From Acidobacteriota bacterium (GTDB taxonomy: Bacteria > Acidobacteriota > Terriglobia > Acidiferrales > UBA7541): a DNA stretch of 64,000 nt. The notes under the pieces were generated by a model. That model worked only from the letters and a program-made list of their open reading frames with translations, had not been told where the DNA came from and searched no databases. Positions within the stretch are counted from its first letter, which is position 1; each line of letters opens with the position of its first letter. Location: NCBI GenBank assembly GCA_003225315.1, contig QHZD01000028.1:93916-157915 (forward strand). The letters are read 5' to 3'. This document shows, piece after piece, positions 16,754-25,642 of this stretch. Made by a program: the position numbers and the translations under genes.

Positions 16754-17670
16754 GTCGCATCTTTGAGGCTCTCCAAAAGATTCAATCGCAGCAAACGCCA
16801 GTAGTACCAGGTGCAGAGACAATACCGCCCGAACCTGTGGCTTTTTGGACTGAGCAACGCGAAGAGGAGTTGCGCCCGACCTCAAGTTTCGCACCTTCCG
16901 AACCTTCCCCTCGTCCATCGTTGACCTCGTTCGCTCCCGGGCTAAATGCGTTGCGACAACGCTGCGCAAAGCCTGCCTGGAAGCTCCACAAGGATTCCCT
17001 CGTTTTGTTCAATGAGCAATCTTTCGACCGATGCGCCGAACAATTCCGCATTTTGCGTGCGCGCCTGTATCGCCTGCGTGAAAAGAAACCCTTTCGCACT
17101 TTGCTGGTTACAAGCGCCCAGGCTGGTGAAGGAAAGTCGTTCGTAAGCCTGAATCTTGCGCGCGCGATCGTGCATCAGCACGAACGGCATGCCTTGCTCA
17201 TTGACGCTGATCTTCGCGCCCCCAAACTGCATGTGAGTTTGGGAACCCCCTCCTCTCCAGGGCTCAGCGACTACCTTCGTGGCGACGCCGACGAGTTTTC
17301 CATCATTCAGTCGGGCACCGGCGAGAATCTCTTCTTCATTCCCGCTGGGAGACCAGTCTCAAATCCGACGGAATTGCTTGGCAGCACGAGGGCGAAGAGT
17401 TTGTTCGAGCGGCTGAACACTCTGTTCGATTGGGTGATCGTGGACACGTCGCCAGTATTGCCGGTGTCGGACGCTACTGTGTTGGCGCCAATGTGTGATG
17501 GAGTAATCCTCGTCGTTGGCGCGGGCAGGACTTCCTCCGATCTGGCTCGGACGGCCTGTCAGGAGCTTCGGGAGAGCAGATTGCTGGGTGTAGTCCTAAA
17601 CGGCGTTGAAGATGACGCCGTTGGCAGCCCTTACGCGTACTACGGGAGAAGCGAACACGTAAGGAGTTAA
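16750..17670 (+). CDS. BY-kinase (CpsD/CapB-type tyrosine autokinase)
   Basis: 306 residues with no membrane helix, so this is the separate cytoplasmic kinase type. P-loop features: Walker A SAQAGEGKS near residues 121-129, Walker A' LLIDADLRAP near 155 and Walker B WVIVDTSPV near 229. The N-terminal segment MSRIFEALQKIQ followed by a proline-rich linker matches kinases of exosortase-type loci. The C-terminal tyrosine cluster, the site of autophosphorylation, is small: three tyrosines in SPYAYYGR. It would regulate chain length through the Wzz-like protein at 14255-15778. It overlaps the ATPase gene by four bases. Confidence 0.88.
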   Translation: MSRIFEALQKIQSQQTPVVPGAETIPPEPVAFWTEQREEELRPTSSFAPSEPSPRPSLTSFAPGLNALRQRCAKPAWKLHKDSLVLFNEQSFDRCAEQFRILRARLYRLREKKPFRTLLVTSAQAGEGKSFVSLNLARAIVHQHERHALLIDADLRAPKLHVSLGTPSSPGLSDYLRGDADEFSIIQSGTGENLFFIPAGRPVSNPTELLGSTRAKSLFERLNTLFDWVIVDTSPVLPVSDATVLAPMCDGVILVVGAGRTSSDLARTACQELRESRLLGVVLNGVEDDAVGSPYAYYGRSEHVRS

Positions 17671-17677
17671 GCGTTGT

Positions 17678-17711
17678 TTCGCCGGTTTCGTTACTGAAAG
17701 AAACCGGTGAA
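17678..17711 (+). terminator. 12-bp stem-loop after the BY-kinase gene
   Basis: Arms TTCGCCGGTTTC (17678-17689) and GAAACCGGTGAA (17700-17711) pair over 12 bp with one G-U pair and a 10-nt loop, starting 8 nt after the stop codon. There is no clean T-run after it (TGTGTTCTT follows). It may be a weak terminator, an attenuator or a 3'-end stabiliser separating the export genes from the synthesis genes. Confidence 0.55.
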
Positions 17712-17989
17712 TGTGTTCTTGGAGAGGGTGTCCCCATCTCAGGTTAAGGGATTTGGGACTCTTAGGGCGGTAGCTTGTCTAAAATCGAGTTCTTTGTAGA
17801 CCTTCGGCCTTCAAGGGACCTCGTTAACTTCAGAAGACACCATCGAGTTTTTCGCCGGTTCGTCCTACTCCACCTTTGCACTGCTCGAGAATCACAACAG
17901 CTGGATTAAGTTTGTTCCTCTTGAGCGTTTGGCGGATTTTCCAGCACTAACAACTGTCCTAGTGAAAGGATTCTCGGAGGTTCCACATC
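17712..17989. other. Gap between export genes and synthesis genes
   Basis: No gene is supported here. Together with the stem-loop before it and a fresh ribosome binding site (GGAGG, about 9 nt before the next ATG), the gap may mark a second transcription unit. I see no clear promoter boxes. Confidence 0.4.
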
Positions 17990-19204
17990 ATGAAGCCAAT
18001 TGCACATGCTCGAAGCACCAAAGCACTTGCTCTCAGCTCCGGTTTCTTGAAAGAGACGGCCGGCCCCAGGGAAGGATGTGAAACTCCTCTCCGGTATAGC
18101 CGTTCGTCCGACTTGCAGACTCGCGAGATCCTTTCCGAAGGAATGTTTCGAAGGGTTCTCCGCTGGGAACGCAAACGGGCGGAACGGTATCAAAAGTCCT
18201 TCATGCTAATGCTCCTGGATGCCTCGCAACCTCTCCTAACGGATCGAGGTCAAAGGACCTTGCCGGCAATTCTCGCGGCACTTTCACGCTCTACAAGAGA
18301 AACAGACATGGCCGGCTGGTATCAGGAGGAAGCTATTCTAGGCGTACTATTCACCGAAGTCTGCGAAGCTGACCGCCGTTCGCTTGAGAATCTGTTGCGG
18401 GCCAGCATTACCGAATCGCTCCGGGCAAAGCTGGGTGCAGAGCTGGCCGACTGGATTCGCATTTCATTCCATTTCTTTCCAGAGGGCTGGAACGAGCCGA
18501 ATCGCGACAATGGGGCGGACGTCACGCTGTATCCAGACTTGCTCAATCAAGATGATACCAAGAAGCTTCCTCGAATTCTGAAGAGAGCGATGGATATTAC
18601 AGGGAGCATTTTGGCTCTCCTGCTTTTCTCTCCTGTGTTTGCGATTATTTCCACCATCATCAAACTGACGTCGAAAGGGCCGATCTTCTATCGTCAAGAA
18701 AGAGTGGGTCAGTACGGACGGGAATTTACGTTCCTGAAATTCAGGTCCATGACGTGCGCGAACGACCCGGGCATCCATCGGGATTATGTGAGGCGATTCA
18801 TCGCCGGAGAGATCGGTTCGAAAGCAACCGGCTCTGACAAGAATCCAGTTTTCAAAATTACGGCGGATCCGCGGGTCACGCGCGTGGGAAAGTTTCTGCG
18901 TAAGACGAGCCTGGATGAGCTACCCCAATTCATCAACGTCCTTAAAGGGGAAATGTCTCTGGTCGGGCCGCGGCCTCCGATTCCCTATGAACTGGAATCG
19001 TATAGGACCTGGCACCGGCGCCGCGTGTTGGACGTAAAGCCTGGAATCACCGGATTGTGGCAGGTCAAAGGCCGAAGCAGGACTTCGTTTGACGACATGG
19101 TTCGGCTGGACCTTCGTTACGCGGGCACATGGTCGCCCTGGCTGGACATCAAAATCCTGCTGCAAACTCCACGGGCCGCCTTTTTTGGCGAAGGCGCCTA
19201 CTGA
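17990..19204 (+). CDS. Initiating polyprenyl-phosphate sugar-1-phosphate transferase
   Basis: 404 residues. The C-terminal bacterial sugar transferase domain (residues about 195-400) is complete: a membrane helix ([20 protein letters not shown]), [49 protein letters not shown] and [13 protein letters not shown]. It moves a sugar-phosphate from a nucleotide sugar to undecaprenyl phosphate, the first step of the repeat unit. The N-terminal 190 residues replace the usual multi-helix membrane part with a soluble alpha/beta region ([19 protein letters not shown] and what follows). Its layout recalls a degenerate GGDEF-like domain, without the signature motif. GGAGG precedes the ATG. Confidence 0.88.
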   Translation: MKPIAHARSTKALALSSGFLKETAGPREGCETPLRYSRSSDLQTREILSEGMFRRVLRWERKRAERYQKSFMLMLLDASQPLLTDRGQRTLPAILAALSRSTRETDMAGWYQEEAILGVLFTEVCEADRRSLENLLRASITESLRAKLGAELADWIRISFHFFPEGWNEPNRDNGADVTLYPDLLNQDDTKKLPRILKRAMDITGSILALLLFSPVFAIISTIIKLTSKGPIFYRQERVGQYGREFTFLKFRSMTCANDPGIHRDYVRRFIAGEIGSKATGSDKNPVFKITADPRVTRVGKFLRKTSLDELPQFINVLKGEMSLVGPRPPIPYELESYRTWHRRRVLDVKPGITGLWQVKGRSRTSFDDMVRLDLRYAGTWSPWLDIKILLQTPRAAFFGEGAY

Positions 19205-19248
19205 GATATGCAAGTGGAGCATGATGCTGATTTTTTCAAAGGATGCCT

Positions 19249-20352
19249 ATGACAACGCAAGCTGACTCTGGGCGCAATAACTACGCTCCAGGAATCTCCA
19301 TTCCTATTTCGGAAAGCCTGAAGTATCAGGCCCACAAGTCCCCCTCTGACCTGGTGCGCGTAGGCATATTTGGTTACGGTTATTGGGGTCCGAATGTGGT
19401 GAGGAACCTCCACGCTCTGGAAAACTGCCAGGTCGTGACCATCTGCGACAAGAATCCTGCCGCACTCAAGCGTGCAAACAGGGTCTACCCGGGTGTGCAC
19501 CTGACTACGGACTTTTCCGAGATTATGACATCCCCACGGATTGACACGGTTGCCATCGTCACTCCGGTCTGGACGCACTTCGAACTTGCGAAAACCGCCT
19601 TGCTGAATGGCAAGCATGTTTTCGTCGAAAAGCCTTTTACATCGACTCCGCAACAAGCGGAGGAGCTCATCGAATTGGCGGAGCGGACACGGCTCAAGAT
19701 CATGGTGGATCACACGTTTCTGTTCAGCGGCGCGGTGCGGAAAATCCGCGAGCTCGTTGACAACGGAACGCTGGGGAACCTTTATTACTTCGATTCCACT
19801 CGCGTAAACCTCGGCCTCTTCCAGCATGACGTGAACGTAATTTGGGACCTCGCTCCTCACGATATGTCCATCATGGATTACATCATTCAGGAGAAACCCG
19901 AGGCCGTCGTCGCCACGGGTGGAACGCATTTGAATTGCCTGGCAGACCTGGCCTTCATCACCGTGTATTTTCCAAATAAAGTAGTGGCGCACATCAACGT
20001 CAACTGGCTCTCGCCTGTAAAAGTTCGGACGACCTTGATCGGCGGTGAGAAAAAGATGCTGGTATGGAATGACCTGGAGGCCGACGAGAAGATCAAGGTC
20101 TACGACAAAGGCGTGCAAATCACGAATGGCCAGAGCGTCTATGAATTGCTGGTGAGTTACCGTTCCGGGGATGTATGGGCGCCACGAGTGGAACAAGCGG
20201 AGGCTTTGAAGCTCGAGCTCGAGTATTTCATGGACTGTATCAGGAACGATCGAACGCCCTTCAATGACGGTCTTGCAGGATTGCGCGTGGTCAAGCTCCT
20301 CGAAGCGGCTGACCAATCACTAAAGGAGAGAGGGAAAATCGTCCGGCTATGA
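19249..20352 (+). CDS. Gfo/Idh/MocA oxidoreductase, WbpB/GnnA-like
   Basis: About 367 residues. The N-terminal Rossmann domain has GIFGYGYWGPNVVRNL. The catalytic-lysine motif VEKPF lies near residue 126, and the C-terminal half has the conserved DLAPHDMSIMDYI. Close relatives oxidise the 3-hydroxyl of UDP-GlcNAc(A) so that a following aminotransferase can install a 3-amino group. The next gene, overlapping by four bases (ATGA), encodes exactly such an aminotransferase fused to an N-acetyltransferase, which supports that role. Two start codons are possible (19243 and 19249); the second has AAGGA at 5 nt. Confidence 0.85.
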   Translation: MTTQADSGRNNYAPGISIPISESLKYQAHKSPSDLVRVGIFGYGYWGPNVVRNLHALENCQVVTICDKNPAALKRANRVYPGVHLTTDFSEIMTSPRIDTVAIVTPVWTHFELAKTALLNGKHVFVEKPFTSTPQQAEELIELAERTRLKIMVDHTFLFSGAVRKIRELVDNGTLGNLYYFDSTRVNLGLFQHDVNVIWDLAPHDMSIMDYIIQEKPEAVVATGGTHLNCLADLAFITVYFPNKVVAHINVNWLSPVKVRTTLIGGEKKMLVWNDLEADEKIKVYDKGVQITNGQSVYELLVSYRSGDVWAPRVEQAEALKLELEYFMDCIRNDRTPFNDGLAGLRVVKLLEAADQSLKERGKIVRL

Positions 20353-22043
20353 ATCACTATCAGTGCGTTGCTGCTGATGTACTTTTCGGAAAAAACGTAA
20401 AACTCTCCGAGTTTATTAACCTGTATGGCTGCGAAATCGGAGACGAAACCAAGATCGGCGCATTCGTGGAGGTCCAGAAAAATGCCCGGATTGGCCGCCG
20501 CTGCAAGATCTCAAGCCATAGCTTTATCTGCGAAGGTGTGACGATTGAAGATAACGTCTTTGTCGGTCATGGAGTTACATTCATCAACGATTCGTATCCT
20601 CGCGCTACGGCACCCGAAGGAGGCCTTCAAACTGAGAAGGACTGGAGAATCGAGACAACCTTGGTGAAGCGGGGTGCTTCGATTGGCTCTGGAGCGACGA
20701 TTCTGTCCAAGGTTGTTATCGGCGAGAATGCGATCGTCGGTGCAGGAAGCGTTGTAACTCGGGATGTGCCTCCAAATGTCATTGCTGCCGGAAATCCAGC
20801 GAAAGTTTTGCGCGCGATCCCTCGCCAAGATAACCGCTCGAATCGAAACGGACATATTCCCTTCTTGGATCTTGTAACGCCTCACCAGGAGCTTGAAGAG
20901 GAGCTTGTCTCTGTTTTCCGTTCTGCGTTGCGTTCAGCCAGCTTTGTGGGAGGCTCAATGGTCGAGGAATTCGAACATGATTTCGCTCGTTTTTGCGACT
21001 CACAGTTTTGCATCGGTGTGGGTAGCGGAACCGACGCTCTTCGGTTTGCCCTGATCGCTGCCGGCATCCAGTCCGGAGATATTGTCCTTACGGTTCCTTT
21101 AACGTTCATCGCCACAACCGAAGCGATTTCGCAGGCGGGCGGACGCCCCGACTTTGTGGATATCGACCCTCGCAGCTACACAATGGATCCGCAGAAACTG
21201 TTGCACTATGCGGAGACGCAGTGCGTGGTTGACGCGGGCACGGGCCGATTGGTCCATAGAGTTTCTCGTAAGCCGGTTACGGCAGTCATCCCCGTGCACC
21301 TCTACGGCCGGCCCGTCGACATGGACCCCATCCTGGAAATTGCTACGCGATTCAACCTCATGGTCATTGAGGACGCATGCCAGGCACATGGAGCGGAATA
21401 TTTTTCAAAGAAAGAATGGCGTTGGAAGAAAGTCGGTTCGATGGGACGAGCCGCCGCTTTCAGTTTTTACCCAGGCAAGAACCTCGGAGCCTGTGGCGAA
21501 GCAGGTGCTGTTACCACGGATGACGAAGACGTTGCTCGGAAAATCCGCATGCTCAGGGACCATGGCCAATTGCGCAAGTATTATCACGAGATGGAAGGAT
21601 ACAACGGCAGGCTCGACGCGTTGCAGGCGGCTATTCTCCATGCAAAGCTGCGCCGCCTTTCTGAATGGAACGAGGGACGGCGCGAAGCTGCCGCGCGCTA
21701 TCGTGAGCTTTTTGATTCTGCCTCCGCCGCCCTTAAGGTACCCGAGGATCCCGATTGGGTCCGGTCCGTCTATCACCTTTATGTTGTTCGCGCGCTGGAT
21801 AGGGATGGGCTTCAAAAACATTTAGCCGAAGCGGGCATTAGCACTGGCATCCACTATCCTATTCCGCTTCATCTGCAAAAAGCCTACGAGTCTCTCGGCT
21901 ATAAGAAAGGAGACTTCCCTGCTTCGGAGGAAGCAGCATCGGAAATTCTTTCTCTGCCATTGTTCCCGGGGATTTCCTTAGCCGAGCAGCAACGAGTCAC
22001 GGAAGCCATATCGGAATTTGCTCCTGTTCAAACTGCCCAGTGA
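20349..22043 (+). CDS. Fused sugar N-acetyltransferase / PLP aminotransferase (WbpD-WbpE-like)
   Basis: 564 residues in two domains. Residues 1-155 form a left-handed beta-helix acetyltransferase of the WbpD type (CEIGDETKIGAFVEVQKNA, RIGRRCKISSHSFICEGVTI, ATILSKVVIGENAIVGAGSV, GNPAKVLRAI). Residues about 175-560 are a DegT/DnrJ/EryC1 aminotransferase with VVPL-like substrate strands, VIEDACQAHGAEY (the PLP-stacking Asp region), the PLP lysine in FYPGKNLGACGEAG and GYNGRLDALQAAIL. The two activities would convert a 3-keto nucleotide sugar to a 3-acetamido sugar. They are usually separate proteins; the fusion is in frame without any disruption. A UDP-GlcNAc 6-dehydrogenase is not in the window. 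Confidence 0.9.
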   Translation: MNHYQCVAADVLFGKNVKLSEFINLYGCEIGDETKIGAFVEVQKNARIGRRCKISSHSFICEGVTIEDNVFVGHGVTFINDSYPRATAPEGGLQTEKDWRIETTLVKRGASIGSGATILSKVVIGENAIVGAGSVVTRDVPPNVIAAGNPAKVLRAIPRQDNRSNRNGHIPFLDLVTPHQELEEELVSVFRSALRSASFVGGSMVEEFEHDFARFCDSQFCIGVGSGTDALRFALIAAGIQSGDIVLTVPLTFIATTEAISQAGGRPDFVDIDPRSYTMDPQKLLHYAETQCVVDAGTGRLVHRVSRKPVTAVIPVHLYGRPVDMDPILEIATRFNLMVIEDACQAHGAEYFSKKEWRWKKVGSMGRAAAFSFYPGKNLGACGEAGAVTTDDEDVARKIRMLRDHGQLRKYYHEMEGYNGRLDALQAAILHAKLRRLSEWNEGRREAAARYRELFDSASAALKVPEDPDWVRSVYHLYVVRALDRDGLQKHLAEAGISTGIHYPIPLHLQKAYESLGYKKGDFPASEEAASEILSLPLFPGISLAEQQRVTEAISEFAPVQTAQ

Positions 22044-22053
22044 GGTCTTCCAG

Positions 22054-23190
22054 ATGCAGACGACCATAACAAATCATACAAGCACTTTGTCAGAGCCTTT
22101 CATCCTTCGGCCAGAACCATCCATAGGCACTCTCAGTGGCCGCAAGATATGGATCGATCTTGAAAATTCTCCGCACGTGCCGTTTTTCCGCCCGATTATC
22201 GAGGAGCTCGGAAAACTCGGCCTGCAAGTGTTTGTAACTGCTCGTGACTGCGCTCAGACCCGCGAACTCGCGGACTATTTTGGACTCTCGTACAAGCTAT
22301 TTGGACGACACAGCGGAAAGAACAAGGTGGCAAAGGCCGTGAGATTGGGCGTCCGGATGTGTCAATTGACACCTACGATCAGGAGTGAGAAGCCGGCCCT
22401 GGCACTCTCCCATGGGTCGCGGTCTTCGACGTTTCTCGCCTCAATCTTGCGTATTCCGTCGATCACGATCTTCGACTATGAGTACGTGAACCAGATTACT
22501 CTCCCATCCCTGAACTGGGTGATGGTTCCGGAAGTTCTTCCGGACGAATCTGTTCACTTTAGAAGAGACAGGATACTCAAGTATCCCGGCATCAAGGAAG
22601 ATGTTTACGTTCCGTTTTTCAGGCCCGATCCGTCCGCGATGGGCCAACTCGGAATCAACGGCAAGGATATCGTGGTCACTGTGCGGCCACCGGCAACCAA
22701 CGCTCACTATCACAATCCAGAGAGCGAGCACTTGCTGGTTGCGGCAATCGAGTTCATCGCTCGAAATCCAGCCGTCAAGATTATCTTGCTGCCGCGCTAT
22801 CCGGAACAAGCGCGTGCTCTGAGAAAGGCCTGGTCCGAGCTCTTCGGTAACGGCCGTATGTTGATTCCTGAACACGTCGTCGACGGACTCAACCTAATCT
22901 GGTATTCCGACCTCGTCATCAGTGGTGGCGGCACTATGAACCGCGAGGCAGCAGCATTGAATGTTCCAGTCTACAGCATCTTTCGAGGAAAAATAGGAGC
23001 TGTTGACCGTTATTTGTCCGGCTGCGGACGCCTCGTTTTATTGGAAAACACCGAGGACGTGCCAAAGCGAGTGATGATTACTCGGCGAACCCGTCCAGCC
23101 AACCCCAACTCTGGGACTACCATTACCCTGCAAGCAATTGTCAGCCACGTCTTAAAAGTGTTAGAGCTTACTGCCGGACTGGTTAACTAA
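22054..23190 (+). CDS. DUF354 family glycosyltransferase-like protein
   Basis: About 378 residues with the DUF354 pattern. The N-terminal strand KIWIDLENSPHVPFFRPII is characteristic (the D-x3-PxHVxFF block). GLQVFVTARD, LALSHGSRSS, FDYEYVNQITLP, VVTVRPPATNAHYHN and the C-terminal DLVISGGGTMNREAAALNVP follow. The last segment resembles the nucleotide-binding loop of GT-B enzymes such as UDP-GlcNAc 2-epimerase and MurG. Members occur in polysaccharide loci of bacteria and archaea without a settled reaction. A glycosyltransferase or epimerase role is inference. The ATG at 22054 is taken because GAGG precedes it and the upstream frame overlaps the previous gene. Confidence 0.8.
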   Translation: MQTTITNHTSTLSEPFILRPEPSIGTLSGRKIWIDLENSPHVPFFRPIIEELGKLGLQVFVTARDCAQTRELADYFGLSYKLFGRHSGKNKVAKAVRLGVRMCQLTPTIRSEKPALALSHGSRSSTFLASILRIPSITIFDYEYVNQITLPSLNWVMVPEVLPDESVHFRRDRILKYPGIKEDVYVPFFRPDPSAMGQLGINGKDIVVTVRPPATNAHYHNPESEHLLVAAIEFIARNPAVKIILLPRYPEQARALRKAWSELFGNGRMLIPEHVVDGLNLIWYSDLVISGGGTMNREAAALNVPVYSIFRGKIGAVDRYLSGCGRLVLLENTEDVPKRVMITRRTRPANPNSGTTITLQAIVSHVLKVLELTAGLVN

Positions 23191-23270
23191 ACGGCGAGAT
23201 GCGATTCAGATTTTCATCGGCATTTTTTATAAACAAGGTTCTCGTTGCCCTATGACTGAGAGACTGATTC

Positions 23271-24518
23271 ATGGCTGAGAATCATTCGCGTGTCATGGAC
23301 GACGATGAGGCCAAGACAGCGGTCCGGAAGCTTCTTGCCTACTGTCAGATCAACGATTGGGCTGGTTACGACCCTTACGATGCGCTAAACAGTAGGATTC
23401 TCACTGCAGTGCCTTTCCTGAGGACCAAACTTCCTCGGCTTGTATTCACCCAAGCCTTGAAGCGGAGTCCAGTTAACATCCGTCCGTTGTTGCTTATTAA
23501 GAAGACGCAGAACCCAAAAGCGATCGGCCTCTTTCTCTCGGCGTTGCTAAACCTTTCAAAGGTTGGACTGATTGACCAGGAAAGTCTCATCGAGAAGATG
23601 ATCGAGCGGCTCATTGCCATTCGGTCGCAAGGCCTTCCCTACTGGTGCTGGGGGTACAGTTTTCCGTGGCAGACGCGCACGATCATAGTGCCGGCTGGGG
23701 CGCCTAACCTGGTCTGCACCTGCTTCGTCGCCAGCGCGCTTTTGGATGCTTATGAGCAGCGCGGCGATGCGCGCTGTTTGAGTATGGCGATGAGCGCCGC
23801 GGACTACGTCCTCGGCGAGCTTTACTGGGCTGAGGGCGATACTGTCGCAGGATTCAGCTATCCCTTGCGCTCCTTGCGGGTTCAAGTTCACAACGCCAAC
23901 TTCCTGGGCGCCGCTCTTCTTTGCCGAGTGTACAAACATACGCGAGAGGAAAGATTCCTGGAGCCCGCCCTCAGGGTTGCACGCTATTCAGCATCAAGGC
24001 AGCGTGCAGACGGCTCGTGGGATTATGGCGAGGCAACTCCACAACGATGGATCGACAACTTTCACACTGGCTTCAACCTCTGCGCACTGAACTCCATTTC
24101 TCGGGATGTCGAGACGCCAGAATTCGAGTCTCACATTCGGCGCGGCTTCGATTTCTACCGCGCCCACTTTTTCTGTGCGGACGGGTCAGTCCGATATTTT
24201 CACAACCGTAAGTATCCTGTGGACATCCACTGCGTGGCCCAGAGCATTATCACGCTCATGACACTTAGAGATCTTGACCCTGAAAGCATTGCCACGGCTC
24301 GTTCGGTGCTTCGGTGGGCCATGAATCATATGTGGGACGAGCGTGGTTTCTTCTACTATCGGATCCTTCGTTCTTGCACCATCCGCACTTCATATATGCG
24401 CTGGTCACAGGCGTGGATGCTTCTCGCGATGTCCACACTGCAATTCGAATCAGGTGTTGAGGCGGAGAACAGGCACCCGAAAATGTCAGAAGCTTTCGCT
24501 AGGGCCTATAATCATTAA
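23271..24518 (+). CDS. EPS-locus protein with predicted (alpha/alpha) barrel fold
   Basis: 415 residues, soluble, no signal peptide. The protein is built of helical pairs with recurring short motifs (YWCWGYSFPWQTR, NFLGAALLCRVY, RADGSWDYGEATPQRWIDNFHTGFNL, YPVDIHCVAQSIITL, YMRWSQAWMLLAMSTL), like the alpha/alpha toroid folds of glycosidases and epimerases. Similar proteins are common in EPS clusters, where some databases misname them delta-aminolevulinic acid dehydratase. A carbohydrate-acting role fits the position between the DUF354 protein and a deacetylase-like protein, but I cannot name a catalytic residue. Confidence 0.7.
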   Translation: MAENHSRVMDDDEAKTAVRKLLAYCQINDWAGYDPYDALNSRILTAVPFLRTKLPRLVFTQALKRSPVNIRPLLLIKKTQNPKAIGLFLSALLNLSKVGLIDQESLIEKMIERLIAIRSQGLPYWCWGYSFPWQTRTIIVPAGAPNLVCTCFVASALLDAYEQRGDARCLSMAMSAADYVLGELYWAEGDTVAGFSYPLRSLRVQVHNANFLGAALLCRVYKHTREERFLEPALRVARYSASRQRADGSWDYGEATPQRWIDNFHTGFNLCALNSISRDVETPEFESHIRRGFDFYRAHFFCADGSVRYFHNRKYPVDIHCVAQSIITLMTLRDLDPESIATARSVLRWAMNHMWDERGFFYYRILRSCTIRTSYMRWSQAWMLLAMSTLQFESGVEAENRHPKMSEAFARAYNH

Positions 24519-24569
24519 ATGGATGCTTTGATTGCCCCAGCTCAGCAGTAGTCTCTCGAGACGCCTTCC

Positions 24570-25637
24570 ATGATTGAATTCATTTTCACCCTAGACTATG
24601 AGATTTACGGTGATGGGAGCGGGACGCTTAGAGAATTGGTATATGAGCCCACCGAACAGCTCCGGACAATTTTTCGAAAGTGGAATGCGCAGTTTGTGGC
24701 TTTCATCGAAGTTGCGGAGTTGGAGAAGATTGAAGCGCACGAAACAGATGAAGCTATTCCTCTAGTTAAAAAGCAAATACAAGATCTATGTCGGGACAAT
24801 CATGAAATTGCGTTGCACCTGCATCCGCAGTGGTGCAACGCCCGACGCCAGCACGACAAGTGGGTTCTCGATTATGGAGAATATAATCTTTGCATTTTGC
24901 CTAGAAGGAGGATTTCTGAGATTGTTGATCGCTCTCTCCAGTATTTGCGCAAGATTGTCGGACAACCAGAATTCATCCCGTTGTCGTTTCGTGCCGGAAA
25001 TTGGCTGTTTCAACCGACTGGAACTGCGGCAAGCGTGCTAGCGGAAAAAGGGATCCAAATAGATTCTTCGGTTTTCAAAGGAGGACTCCAGCACAACCAT
25101 ACGCTGGACTATCGCCGCGCCTCAAGAAATGGCTATTACTGGAAATTTAGCAGTGACGTGAATCTGCCCGATCCACGAGGGCCGTGGATGGAGGTGCCGA
25201 TCTACACCGAAATGGTTCCGTTCTGGAGGATGCCGACCACGAAGCGCATGGGATTTGCTCGTGGGTTTGGGATCCATGGTCAAGGCTTCAGGCAGAAATT
25301 GAATAGCGGCCGTGATTTGTTACGTTTTTCATATCCCATGAAGCTTGATTTTTGTCGCATGAATCTTAGAGAGCTAACAGCAATAATGAACCGGGTTATC
25401 CAGAACGATCGACAAGACCCCTCGTCGTACAAGCCAATAGTCGCGATTGGACACACGAAAGATCTGACCGACCCACGAACGGTCGACAATTTCCTTGCGT
25501 TTTTGCGAACAAATGGCATAACGATCTCGACGTTCGCGATTATTTACTCAAAACTGTTAAACGAAATGAGCCAGGCCCCCTGTATTACGGGCGGTTGTGA
25601 GACGCAAAGCAATCTCGTGCCCGTACTCAAAGGATAA
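24570..25637 (+). CDS. Polysaccharide deacetylase-like protein
   Basis: 355 residues. The N-terminal strand FIFTLDYEIYGDG supplies the first Asp pair of a NodB-like fold (LDYE), then IALHLHPQWCNAR gives the metal-binding His pair, and RAGNW and a late VAIGHTKDL follow. The spacing fits the polysaccharide deacetylase superfamily in a diverged form. The class removes N- or O-acetyl groups from sugars using a metal ion. No export signal is visible, so it would act on cytoplasmic, lipid-linked intermediates or be inactive. It is 5 bp upstream of the next glycosyltransferase gene. Confidence 0.7.
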   Translation: MIEFIFTLDYEIYGDGSGTLRELVYEPTEQLRTIFRKWNAQFVAFIEVAELEKIEAHETDEAIPLVKKQIQDLCRDNHEIALHLHPQWCNARRQHDKWVLDYGEYNLCILPRRRISEIVDRSLQYLRKIVGQPEFIPLSFRAGNWLFQPTGTAASVLAEKGIQIDSSVFKGGLQHNHTLDYRRASRNGYYWKFSSDVNLPDPRGPWMEVPIYTEMVPFWRMPTTKRMGFARGFGIHGQGFRQKLNSGRDLLRFSYPMKLDFCRMNLRELTAIMNRVIQNDRQDPSSYKPIVAIGHTKDLTDPRTVDNFLAFLRTNGITISTFAIIYSKLLNEMSQAPCITGGCETQSNLVPVLKG

Positions 25638-25642
25638 TTCCG

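Noticed and set aside
19198..20316. 372-codon minus-strand frame
   Set aside because: Antisense of the WbpB-like oxidoreductase; no family features.
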